In this document: positions 14,859 to 26,832 of the stretch, piece by piece | How the letters are laid out: every line of letters starts with the position of its first letter | Position numbering within the stretch: the stretch's first letter is position 1 | Translations under genes and position numbers: made by a program | Assembly: GCA_904063045.1 (NCBI GenBank) | Contig: CAJFCJ010000028.1 | Coordinates: forward strand, 372,001 to 436,000 | DNA: 64,000 nt | Direction of reading: 5' to 3' | Source of the DNA: Dimorphilus gyrociliatus | Lineage: Eukaryota; Annelida; Polychaeta; Dinophilidae | The notes under the pieces: generated by a model | Told to the model about the DNA's origin: nothing | Seen by the model: the letters and a program-made list of their open reading frames with translations, nothing else | The model's database searches: none

Positions 14859-15623
14859 TGGTTAAACTTCTTTCTATTATTCTAGTCACAAGACCTACCT
14901 ATAAGAAGGATTATATGAATCGGAAATGGATTTCGTTCTAATGATTCGATCCTATTTAAAATTTCTTATTTATTATATTAGTAATATTTTTTTTTGAATC
15001 AATTGTGACCTTTTTTTTTAATATTCGATTTTGTATTTCCTTTTTTTATCTTTTTAACTTCTCTATTGATTAATTCCGTATTTAGAAGGTAGATTAAATT
15101 AAAAATTTAGTTTCTATAGCTATGAGTAATACATGTTACAATGACTAATAAACGAATAAATGGTATTAAAAAAATATACTCAAGTTTTAGTATAATTTAT
15201 TAGGAAGAGAGAGAGAGAGAGAGGGAGAGGGAGAGGGAGAAAGAGAATGGGGAGAGAATGAGAAATAAATAAAAGATGATAAAAAATATGATAATACGAA
15301 GAATGTTTAATGCTGCTTAGTAATGTTTTAGTAATTTTTTGTTCAAAAAAATGCGTTCATGTATTGAGCATTCAATAATTATTGTTAGTAGATATTTCTT
15401 TAAATAGAAAAGAAAATGAAAAATTCTTGATATCTTTAAAAATAATACTCATTCCCATTAAAAGGCTTTTCTATTAAAAGAAAAAACAATCTTCCATTTG
15501 GCATACGTATAATAATACTCTGTAAAATATAAATTTTTCATTCATCACATTTATATTGTTCTTCTATATTTCTTTCTCATTTTTCTTTATTTTTCTTTCT
15601 TATTTGTTAATTCTGTTGAATTT
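13343..15623. other. Intergenic, low-complexity rich
   Basis: Contains the tubulin 3' end, a (CT)n run near 13577-13601, GA-rich microsatellites near 14820-14862 and 15206-15245, and a mixed-composition patch around 13910-14090 with no recognisable tRNA or ORF. The 76-codon frame at 14415-14645 is homopolymer-rich and rejected. The end of the region is the 3' UTR of the minus-strand CIMIP2 gene. Confidence 0.55.
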
Positions 15624-17433
15624 TTATGCTACGGTATCAACTGATGGAGTTGCTGTTAGTAGCTTAGTTTTCATATGATCTCCGTAACAAGTTTGATCGT
15701 GTTGACAAACTTCTAACGAACGTGTAGTGTCACCGTAAGTATTACCAAAATGATATCTTCTCTCTATAGAGGAAAATAGTAGTTTATGTTCAATGTTTGC
15801 TCAAGTTGTTTTGATTTAAGTAAACATACGGTGACAGTGGCCTGTATACTTAGGTATCATTCCAGGCTGTACAAAGATCCTCTTAGAGTACATGGCTCCT
15901 GGACCTGCTGCTGGTACGGGAGCAGCTTTGTACAAACTAACAGGCGTTGATCGGCTTAATGCTGCTCTTTCTGTCTCTCCGTAAAAATTTTCCAGTCCTA
16001 GTTTCGTAGTACGATTATATCTGTAAATATTATATTATGAAGCGCCATCTTACGACCTTTTCATCATTAATGAAGTTCCCTATAAGAGAAACCAAAGTAA
16101 ATTTACCTTGCACCAAGTCCCAATTCTGTAACATCGATTCTAGGCACAAATCCCAAATATCCAGGTACTGGAGGTTCTGTCGGTAACCTCTTATCCTCAG
16201 CCATTACTGGACGCCTTGGGTGAGTATCACGATAAGTGTTCAAATGGTCCCTGACCTCGGGGTCAAAAGCTTTTGCCTGTAGAACAGGCCTGCAGCTGGA
16301 ACTCATTCTCAAAGAATGAGCGTCATTACTAGTTTTCTCATAATTTCTTAAGTGCTCATCGATACAATAGTCGCAGTCGACTTTATAAGTATCGCCAAAT
16401 TTAAAAGGCTTCCTCGGAATATATCCCGTATAGCCGGGAATCATTTCTTCGGTTAATTTGTTGTCTCCCGAAGGTTTAGGCAGACGTAGGTGTCTTGGCG
16501 GAATTGGTTCCAATTCCGGTCTAGCATCTTTATTCTGTTATCAAGCATATAAGATAGGCAAATATAGGACGATAATTAACCGTTATATTTCACTATATAA
16601 CTTTATAGACTTGTAGGTCAAGTATAAAATATTTAAATAGAGTAGAATTTAGCGTAGGCTTTCATAAACGGACTTGGATATTGAAGAAAGCCTAGATTTA
16701 TAATAGAAGAGAAGAAATTACGATAAAATTCAATATTAAGTCGATTACTACGATAATCTTAGAATTAGCAAAAAAATTGATTTTTTATCTTTAACCGTTG
16801 GCGAGAATTTCAAAGAAAGATAGGAAGAAATTAAATTAAGCTTTCTCTCTCTTTTTCTCAGTTCGTTATTTATTTAATGATTAACGTCGTCATTCCTTCA
16901 CCAAGTAAATTACGTGAGAATTTATTTCAACAATTAGAGCTTAATGAATTGTTGCTAGGTGATAAAACCAGTTAAAAGGGTTTGCCATTTGACAATGCTA
17001 GTGACAGTTTTCGTTCAATTTCTGCTCTTAGTGGACATTTTAAACAAGGCTAATTGACGTTGGTAACGGAGGCTTAATTATCCCATTCAATATATAAAAT
17101 AGGGTACATAGGAAAAGAAAGCAATGGAATTGAATAGGGAATTCAACTAACCGTAAGCAATTCGTGAGTGTCTTGTCCATAAGTTTTTCCATTCCTATAT
17201 TTTAACTGTGGAATAAAACCCCGATACCTAAAGGATAAAAAGAAGAATAAACACGCTAATTACTTATGACAAACATTCTTCAACCGTTTTCTAATGTTTG
17301 TACAATTCTAACCACAAACGGCCAATAAGAAAAGACAAACACTTTACCCAGGCAATTGCGTTCCGTCCTTCAATCCAGCGAAGGATCTTCTCTGTTCTAA
17401 AGTCGGTCCGCCACCGTATTGTATAGTAGCCAT
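15624..17433 (-). CDS. CIMIP2/FAM166-type ciliary microtubule inner protein
   Basis: Five minus-strand exons (17348-17433, 17152-17227, 16107-16534, 15830-16020, 15624-15763) give 306 aa, close to vertebrate FAM166A/B. The family signature, a Pro-Gly-Tyr-x-Gly-(Phe/Tyr)-(Ile/Val)-Pro loop followed by a Tyr/Phe-Gly-x-Thr-(Tyr/Phe)-Gly unit, occurs four times: LPGYRGFIPQ, IPGYTGYIPR, VPGYLGFVPR and IPKYTGHCHQ. The second motif appears as NGKTYG, FGDTYK and FGNTYG. Family members bind the lumen of axonemal doublet microtubules. The gene is head-to-head with the TRPV gene about 0.8 kb away. Which CIMIP2 paralogue it corresponds to cannot be decided. Confidence 0.85.
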
Positions 17434-18235
17434 CTTATTTTATTCGGTTTCTTCTCTAATTCGAATAATTGTTAGAAACAGGCGGAAAAAAAAACCAATC
17501 AAACTTTCGTCCAATCGGGTTGTCAAGGCACAGGTAGCGTTGCTTAGCAGGTGTTGGACGTATTGATCACCTATAGACCGTTTTCGCCCGCCAATATTCA
17601 ATTGGCTGTCTTCAACTGAACGAAATAAGAATAAGTAAAAGAGTACTTTTTTTGACATTTATTCAGGTGGGTCTAATTTCTTATCTAATATCTTATATAA
17701 AAGTAATGACCCGGATAGTATATCATTTGTTTTAAATGCTTAAAAATAGATTGCTATTAGATAAGAGGTTGATATATTTATTCAACTGGCGTTTATTTGC
17801 AATCTACTTTAGATAAACTGCAATTAAATTAATAGAAAGAATAAATGTTGGATATCCATATCGGAGACTGACTAGAGTAGTAATTAATCCAATAAATTAT
17901 ACGGCAAAGGTAAAAAAAAGTTTGCAAAACAAAAAGAAAAAAAGACATAGAGAGTGAAAGGGAGAGAGAGAGAGATAGATAGACAGAGAGAGACCGAGAT
18001 AGAGAGAAAGAAAAAGAGAGACATATACATAAAGGAAAAAAAGATAAAGATCAATATCTTATTGTTCCTTCATAAAAATTTAGTAATTTGATAAGGTTAC
18101 TTTTTCTTTTCATTTGAATTTTATATCTATACTGTTGTTATAACATTCATCAATATGTTAATTATCGTTCTACAGTATACAAACCCATTATTTCTTTAGT
18201 ATAATTTTTAATATATTCTTTAATTCTTTTAGACA
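17434..18235. promoter_or_regulatory. Divergent intergenic region between CIMIP2-like and TRPV genes
   Basis: An 802-bp head-to-head interval. A partial X-box-like element, gttgtcaaggcac, begins at 17519 about 90 bp upstream of the CIMIP2 start; it deviates from the RFX consensus in the right half. A GA-rich microsatellite covers about 17960-18020. TTTTAG ending at 18232, four bases before the TRPV ATG, could be a splice acceptor of a 5' UTR intron. Confidence 0.4.
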
Positions 18236-21200
18236 ATGGGAAGTACTAATACCAAAGTCACATCAGGAGTAAAAGCCCAAGCAGCCGGTATAACTTTTGA
18301 TTTATATTCTTTGGTCAACGTCAAAGGAGGCGGTGAACTTATCGATTTAATGAAGGATGCAAACAAAAGTCGAAATTATAAAGAATTGGATAGAAGGATT
18401 ATTGAGGGTGTAAAACCATTTTTATATAATGAAGGTCGTGGAAAAATTGTTGATATAAGAGAGATTTTAGCGTATAGAAGTTGTAAAGCCTCTCCAGAAA
18501 TCAATTTTGAAATGTCGGACACCGAATTTATAAAGGCTAATGGCTATCAGACAAAAGAAATCTGTTGGAAATTGGATAAACTTGGAGCAGTTGGGGAAAC
18601 AATATTACATACTTGTTTATTAAGTTCTACAGCGTCACACGCTGATTTAGCAAAACGTTTATTAAAACATTTTCCAAAGTTGATTAAGGTAAATAATCAT
18701 TGTTTTTCTTTAGTACAAGGTTAGCCGATCGAATATATTTGTATATTTACAGCATATACGTATTTTGTTTATAGAATTCAATTGTGTCCTCTATTTTTTA
18801 TTAACAATGAAATTGTTATCAATAGGATATGTACCTGAGTGACGAATATTACGGAGAGAATGTCCTTCATATGGCTATTGTAAATGAGGATCCTGCCATG
18901 GTTAAATTCCTTCTAGACCACGAGGCTGATATACATCAGAGATGTTGTGGTAACTTTTTCCTTCCGGAAGACCAAAAAGTTTATAAAACCCATTCCTGGC
19001 TACACGAATGGTACGATCTACCAACCGATACCAATTATTATGGTTATACGTATTGGGGTGAATATCCTATTGGATTTGCCGCTTGCCTAGGTCAAGAGGA
19101 ATGTGTAAGGTTACTAGTAGCAAATGGAGCTGACCCTAATCTTGTTGATTCAAATGGGAATACAGTTCTTCACCTTTTAGTTATACACGATCAAAAGGTA
19201 AGTAGTATATTTTTTGACCTTTAAACTTTTACCTTTATTAGTTTAAATACTTTTATAATATAAAAAAAGTTTATTTTTATATTTTCTGTACTGTAAAGAC
19301 TTGTAATATATAATATTATTTAATAATATTGTCCTAAAACTGATTAAAAAATTGAACTAAATGTATAAAAAAAGATGAGGGAACGAGCAATGACTGGAAA
19401 GGTATGTAACATAAAGTCTGTTTTGTAATACTGTTTTTAAAAGCGGTTAGTGAAGAAAGAGAGGAAAAAAAGTGATATAAAAATCAATATAGCGTCTAGC
19501 ATGATTGTAATGTTTGGCTGTCACATCCTGAAAACATTGATTTATCGACGTGTTTGTTCAATGCAATTGCGGAATTATAACGCCGTCAGTTCGGTTAATG
19601 ACAGCTATGATTTTAATAATGAACGACATTTACTGATTTTTTGCGTTCCATTTATATATTTACATTTCCAAGTCGATAATTCGCACTCAGAATTACTAAA
19701 ATCTAAGAGAAGTTCATTTATATTCATACGTTCAATTTTCTAATAGTCTTTCTTATACAAACTATGTATTTTATCTAAAACTGTATATAAGAAACCTTTT
19801 TTCATAATAATCAATTAAAATTCAAACAAACATCATTACGTAATACTTAATTTATGCTTTACCAGTTAAGTGTAAGGTAAAGGTATCAACGGCATCTCTT
19901 TTTTTTTTACCTTCTTTGTATATTTCATCATAGGCTTAGTTTTTAAATTTATAAATAGAAAAAGTTGAAAAGGAAAGGAAAGAAAAAAGAGTTGAATTTT
20001 TTTGAAAGCGTTTGTTTTTTTGGTTCTCGTTCATTGAATAGTTTAAAATAAGATACAATAAAAGCACTCTGTTTTATTTCAATATCGTTTAATAGAGCCA
20101 TTAAAGGGTTGATTGACGTCGATAATATCGGAAGGAAATGATCATAAACATAATTGCCTTTTAAAAAATAAAGAATTCTAATCTTTTTTCCTCGTTCCTT
20201 TTTAACTAAACCTAACAGATTATCCTAGTCTTATCATTCTGATTTAGGGGAGATATTAATACAAACTCTTTCACTTCTCTTAACATTTATATAGGCTTAA
20301 CAACACGAAAAGACCTAGAATTCTTTAGATGTGATAGATAATTTTACTAACATTATCGGTAAATATAGATAAATTATGAAAAGAACTTGAAAAAAAAAAT
20401 ATTGATATACAGTATATATATAGCTATATATAAATATATATATTGTCTAAATATAGGAAATGTATGAAAGAAAGTGAGAATGTTTAATTTTGTTGTTTCT
20501 TTTTAAAATAGGATAACTAAAAAAATAATTATAATAATATTTGTTTTTTTTTTAAAAAAACAAACCACCATAAAATTTTCCCTGGTAAAAATTTGCAGTA
20601 CTGCCAACCAGAGGTTTGAATTTCTTTTTACAAAACAAAAAAAAAGATGATTAAGTTTATTCTGGTTTAAGTTATTTGTTATATTTATTGAATTTTACCT
20701 ATTCCCATACATTTATATAATTATATATATATATATGTGTATATAAAAAGATATATAAATTTATATATACAATGTATATATTTAGATATAAATGTATAAA
20801 GTTAAATGTAAAAGATTCTCCCTTTAAATTTTGTAATTAGCAATTGTTTGATTCATTTTGATTTAACATAGCATTATCGTATAATAAGAACAAAGGAAAA
20901 GCAATAATCAATGAATATTAATAATTTGAAAAGTAAAAAGTATTCATACATTTTTTGCAGTATTTAGGCTTTATTGTCGACAGTTATTTACTAAACCAGT
21001 AGAATGTTCTGTGACTAACTTAATGTCTTATTATTTTTTATAATGTAGTTTTTGTATTGAATGAATTTTGGTGATTAATTTTTTTTTGTTAATATTAACA
21101 AATTTATCTATATAAACAGTATATATATATATATTTATATTTAATTGAGAAAAAGATAAAAAACAAAAATTCCTCTTTTCATCATATTAAACCTATTTAG

Positions 21201-21763
21201 ATCCTAGTGAAATTAGTGGCAAATTTTTTTTTTATAAAAAAAATTCTACACTACCTTATTCCTTAATCAAACCCTTAGTCAATATATTTATTTAACCCCT
21301 GATTTTTTTTTTTGTACACCTCTAAAAAAAAATATACAGGAATATACAAATGCCCAGGTTTGTAACAAAAAACAAAAAGAAAAGGGAAAAAAATTACCAA
21401 AACACTCTTTAAAGAGAAAGTTTAATATTATTGTTTTTTTAAAAAAACAATTATTTTATTTTTTTTTAAAAAATCAGAAAAAAAAGTTTCTTTTTCTTGT
21501 AGAAAAAAATTTTATATATTTTTTTATACTTTGCTTTTTTTTTTTTTAAAAAAAAAATACACAAATTTTTCTTCTTACTTAAAGAAAAATACTGGAAAAA
21601 TGGAAAAGAAAGAATATAAAACGAATATAATATTTTATTATCTTTTAGTTTATATAAAGAAATAATGAAAATAAAATAAAATAGCCTAAATTATTTTTCA
21701 ATTGTTAGTTATTCATTTATATAATATGTAAAGGGCTCATTTATGTATTATATACAGTATACG

Positions 21764-21813
<50 letters not shown>

Positions 21814-24800
21814 AATAGTATATAATACAAATACACTTGAACCATTTCTTTATTCTATATCTGTTTTTCTATCTAATGTATTATGCATAGCATATTTACA
21901 TGTTTATATGTTTCTTTATAGTATATGCATGAATATGTTGTGAATACAAATATTCAGTATGTAGATTATATGTTATGTATTTGTAAATATATATACAATA
22001 TATGCAAATATAAACTAATAATTATACAGACATTTCATATATCGTATATTCTATATACATAAATATTGTAACTAATTAGGTGTTTATAAAGTTTTTTTTT
22101 ATTTATTTTTATTAAAAGTATCTTTTGTTTTTTTAAAGAAAAAAAAAGACTATTCTTTTCTTTTTTTTCTTTTACTATTAGAAATTTAAAGAAACTTGTA
22201 TATTTAACGAAAGTTAATATGCATCTATATATTAATTATATATATATATATATAGATGCATATCTATTCTTTTCAACTTTAGTTTTTATTCTAATTAATC
22301 CTTTTCAGGAAATGTTTGATTTATTAGTTGAACTCGGAGGAAAATTGAATATAAGAAATCATCAAGAGTTAACTCCTCTAACTTTAGCTGCGAAATTAGC
22401 AAAAAAAGAGGTATGAATAATAAATTATAGGGATTTATTTATGAAAAAGAATAAAGGATATTATCTGTTATTTAGTTAAGTAATAAATGATTTCGAAGGA
22501 TTAAAAGCGTCATCTAGAATAAAGAAAGCATAAATTTATTAAGAGTTTTTTTTCGTTTATAGTGTAATAAATTCTCGTTTATTGTTTTTATTTAAGAATG
22601 GTCTGTTGTAGTACTTTTCGTATTAAAATCATAACAGATGTACGAACATATTCTTAAAATTGAAAGAGAAGTTTATTGGACATTTGGTGATGTTACTTGC
22701 GCTGCATACCCCCTTGACCATATTGATACTATTTCATCTACTGGAGAAATTAATACCAACTCTGCAATGTACCACGTAATATATGGAGATAAACAAGAGC
22801 ATATAGATATGATAGAAGGACTTATAGGTAATTTATTGGATCAGAAATGGAAGACATTTGCAAAATTTAGATTCCTGAGAAGATTCATAGTTTTCACAAT
22901 GTACTTTGCCGTTTTTGTTGTGGCTTTTTCTCTAAGACCCGGAACAGATACTGATCCTAAAATTCGCCCAGAAAATCGAACCAACTCAGCCGGTCAAACA
23001 TTTTTAGTAAACAATACTATAAAGAATCCTTGCTATCTCCAAAGAACAAAAACATGGGAAGATTACACTCGATTAGTATTAGAATCAATAATGGTTTTAG
23101 GAGCGACAATATATATATTATTGAGTTTGAAAGAAGTCTATCATCAAGGCTATAAGATATTCTTTCAAACGTTAAAGTCAGCTCCAGCCAAAGCTATGTT
23201 TCTTATGGCAAACTTTTTCGTTCTCCTTATGCTTCCTGGAAGAGCCGCATGCGCATTTACATACGAAGATGTAATGGGGGTTCTAGCTATATTGTGTACA
23301 GCTCCGTATTTTTTATTTTTTTGTCGGTAAGTCATAAGAGAGTAAATCAATCATCGCCTTTAGTTTCAACGTTTTCTTTTCATTTGATTAGCGGTTTTAA
23401 GCTTGTGGGACCATTCGTCGTAATGATCTACAAAATGATTAGAACTGATTTGTTAAGGTTCTTTACGATATACTTGATATTTGTTATTGGATTCTCTCAA
23501 GGTGGGTAAAGATTTATATCTTTTTAATATCTAGTTTTATCTTTATTGCTATATTATCACTATTAACTATTCTGTATCCATTCTTGATAGGGAAAAACTT
23601 TTTCATACTATATAAGCATTGATATAAAATGTATTATATATATATATATATATATATATATTAGTATATATAAATTTATATATATATATATATATTTAAC
23701 TATATAATTTTTAGGTTAGCATAGCCTTTCGAAGCTGTAAATAAAAAAAAAACAAATTATAATTGATTATTTAAGCCTACTATATACTGTACCGAAATCG
23801 AGAAAATACAGTGTTCAATAACCCGGCCGAGGCAATCATGGGTTTGTTTATTATGTCATTGGCCCAGTTTGCTGATACTTATGAAAGTATGTCGGATTTT
23901 GGAATATTTCTTGGAATTTTTCCAAAGGTAGAAATAAATTTAAAAAAAAATATGGCCAATAAAAACTAGGTTAAATCGTTTCTTTTTTAAATTCTTGTAT
24001 TAAGTTTTTATCCATAAAAAACTTTTAGTTAAAATTGTTTCTCCATAGATTTTTATTAGTTTGTTTCTTTAGTTTAAAAGAATTTACAAACAAAACAAAA
24101 AGGTTGATGCAAAATATAAAAAATATACTATTCATACAACCTCATATACATACATGAATGTTTTTACTATAGCCTACTACATTTTATACCGCGATAAAGC
24201 TTGGACGATGTTCTCTGAACCTTTTGAAGCCGTTATGGCAATGTTTATAATGAATTTAGCACAGTTCCTTGATCTATACGACTCATTCTCAGAATTTGAA
24301 GAATTGCATTATATACCGAAGGTGTGAAAAGAATTGTATAAAGTAGTTATTAAACAAATTATGTATGTAGCATATAAAAATATACATAAACAGTAGGTTT
24401 TAGTATATTTTTATAAGTACATATTTAAACCCTTCGCTTGTTTACCATCACCTAAAAACAGCACCAAGAAAACCACGATATTTATATACTGTATATATAT
24501 ACTGTATATATATACATATATATATATATATATACACGTATATGTGGAAATGTGCATGGTGCTACTCTTTGAATATGTAGTTAGTTAGTCAACTTGTCAC
24601 AATTTTTTCACCAATACCTACATATAGTTTATCCAAATTTGTTATAATTTTACTAACAATCCTTATAAGTTTATTTATGGTTTAAAAATTTATAATTATA
24701 CTACTAAATTTAAAACGTAATAGAGGAAGAGAAAGAGAAGGAGAAAGAGAGAAAATGACAGAATTTATTGATTAACCAATTTAAAATTTAACTAATTAAT

Positions 24801-26832
24801 TCGCAAAGATATAATATATTCCAATTGTTTAATTAAAATTTATTATAAAACAGCCTACTATATCATATTTAGAAATACTCAACAATATTCATATTTTCAC
24901 GATCCTATTGAATCGTTTATGGGAATGTTTGTTATGTCTTTGGGTGAATTTAAGGAGATATATTCATCTTTTCACCAATTCAAATTATATGACGTCGTTC
25001 CTAAGGTGCCTTTTATCTTTTTAAGTATAGTTGTTTAAAAAATAAAGGAAAAAAGAACAAAATTTTCTTGCTAATTCAGCTAATTAATTCTTCATGTCTA
25101 TCTTTCGATTTGTACTTGATTCAACCTTTGTCATTGACAAAGAATTAGTTAGTTGTTTACTCTATTCATAACATGATATAATTTGCATGAGAAAAGAAAG
25201 GTTTTATAGAGAATTTTCAAGAATAAATAAAAATCAAGTAGGGAAAAGAAACATAACAAAGATTATTAAAAATCCTACAAGTTAATTAATTTATTTTGCA
25301 TGTTAAGCATTTATTCGTCATATTATAAATGATTAAAGAAAAACAGTAAATATGTGACATTTTCTAATAGATACAGCTTTTTATAATGTTTAATTTTAAG
25401 TTTAGTACATTGGCACAATTAACCATTAATATAAAATAACCTTCCCCTATAATTTTTCAAACTATTCATAACGATTAATAGTCTTTACAAGTTAATCGTT
25501 AAGACGTGAATAGACATCTGATTAACCATTATAAATAATTGCAAATATTCTAAAGTCTATTTATCGTCTTCATGAATATAAATTAGATGAATGTACATTT
25601 ATTTATTTATTCATATTTTATTCTAACATGTAATATATCGATACTTGATTACCAATTCTTGTCTTATAAATTATTTAAGATTATTGATAGTGACGAATAG
25701 GGTAATCAAATATCATATATCAGTTTTTTAGCTGTGTCGTAGAAAATCCTAAATGACAGTTGCATGCAGGAATGTTCGTTATGTTTAGAAGTACCCCAAG
25801 TAATATCTTCCTACATCCCATAGAAGCAATGATGGGCATGTTTATTATGTCTCTCGGCGAATTTGCCGACATTTATGAAGCTTTTTCTAGTACACCATCC
25901 AATACAATGTCCCAGGTTCCTAGCGTTGTTAAATGTTGAAAAAAACCCTATTCTTACCGTCTTCTACTTTTAATCATTTCCAAAAGAATTCAGTGTCTCT
26001 TACCTCGGTGTCTCTTTATATTTTATTTCTTTTTTTTTAAAAAAAAAAAATAAATCAAATAAAAGAAAATTATATTAATATATACTGTATATGTGCTTTT
26101 TCTGTATATATATAAAGTATATATACTGTATATACTGTATATTAGTATATATTATATATATTTTTATACACAGTATATATATATATTTATATATATTGCC
26201 ATTAAATCAATCATTCACATTTTTTTTTCAATTTCCATGTTAAAATATTTCTTTTCTTGCTTTTATTAAGTTTGGTTAATGTTGTTTCAACTTATTCTAT
26301 ATACTTTTTATATTAGTTAGAAAGTATTGCATTCCTATACCTCTTATAATTTTAATATGAAATTTCTACAGTTAATATTTGTTGTCTATATGGTACTCGT
26401 TACTTTACTTCTGGTAAATATGTTAATCGCTATGATGGCTAATACGTATCAAGTTGTCTCCGAAACCCAAAAAGAATGGCTTAGACAGGTATTATTTTAT
26501 TGTTAGAGTATATACCCCTGCCAATACTTGCTATTATTGTTTTCTATAGTGGGCCAAAATTATTCTTGTAATTGAACAAACTGTAACAACATCCGAAAGG
26601 AAAAAACAGTTGATCAATTATTCAAGACCAATGAAAGATGGACGAAGAGCATTGGTTATAAAATGGCATCAATCCGTAAAGATACTATATATTGTTTCGT
26701 CACATTTCCTAACATCTCTCTTTGCAGGAAAAGGAAAAAGAAGAAATTCAAGAACAAAAAGAGGAAATAAAAAACAGACATATATCCATTGTCCAGAAGA
26801 ATTTATCGGATAGGCAAGCGAAAGCATTATAA
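18236..26832 (+). CDS. TRPV cation channel, Nanchung/OCR type, with four alternative pore exons
   Basis: Constant exons are 18236-18688, 18826-19197, 22309-22410, 22638-23326, 23392-23501, then one of four pore exons, then 26372-26488, 26550-26675 and 26728-26832. The product is 739-741 aa depending on pore exon. Order of parts: N-terminal segment; ankyrin repeats about 130-310 ([40 protein letters not shown]); S1 near residue 393; S2-S4; S4-S5 linker and S5 ending in exon 23392-23501; pore loop from residue 576; S6 ([12 protein letters not shown]); a basic then coiled C-terminus. The [10 protein letters not shown] and [18 protein letters not shown] segments resemble Nanchung/OCR rather than Inactive/OSM-9; that subclass call is from memory of the families. 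Such channels work in ciliated mechano- and chemosensory neurons, usually with an Inactive/OSM-9 partner. A 3.1-kb intron (19198-22308) interrupts the ankyrin region. Confidence 0.88.
21765..21809. repeat. (TA)n microsatellite in TRPV intron
   Basis: About 45 bp of pure TA dinucleotides inside the 3.1-kb intron. Similar runs occur elsewhere in the window. Confidence 0.9.
23776..23927 (+). CDS. TRPV alternative pore exon A
   Basis: 152 nt (3n+2), acceptor TTTAAG before 23776 and donor GTAGAA after 23927. It enters in phase 1 (G|CC gives Ala) and exits in phase 0. It encodes AYYILYR, then a pore helix [12 protein letters not shown], a filter-region SLAQF and a turret ending GIFPK. Gly-Glu of exons C and D is Ala-Gln here. 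Of the four copies it lies closest to the S5 exon. Confidence 0.87.
24173..24321 (+). CDS. TRPV alternative pore exon B
   Basis: 149 nt (3n+2), acceptor TATAG and donor GTGTGA. It encodes AYYILYR, pore helix [12 protein letters not shown], filter-region NLAQF and a turret ending YIPK. It is most similar to exon A and shares the neutral Ala-Gln centre. Phase-compatible with the flanking S5 and S6 exons. Confidence 0.87.
24854..25005 (+). CDS. TRPV alternative pore exon C
   Basis: 152 nt (3n+2), acceptor AACAG and donor GTGCCT. It encodes AYYIIFR, pore helix [12 protein letters not shown], filter-region SLGEF and a turret ending DVVPK. The Gly-Glu centre resembles exon D, while the exon start resembles A and B. 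Confidence 0.87.
25770..25915 (+). CDS. TRPV alternative pore exon D
   Basis: 146 nt (3n+2), acceptor TGCAG and donor GTTCCT. It enters as G|GA (Gly) and encodes GMFVMFR, pore helix [12 protein letters not shown], filter-region SLGEF followed by ADIYEAF, and a shorter turret ending TMSQ. It is nearest the S6 exon and lacks the AYYI start of A-C. Confidence 0.85.

Noticed and set aside
19450-19743. 97-codon frame inside the large TRPV intron as a nested gene
   Set aside because: No recognisable motif, no codon-bias difference from surrounding non-coding DNA, and no splice signals consistent with a gene.
23637-26190. TA-rich tracts between pore exons considered as mobile elements
   Set aside because: Simple dinucleotide repeats without terminal inverted repeats, target-site duplications or coding remnants.
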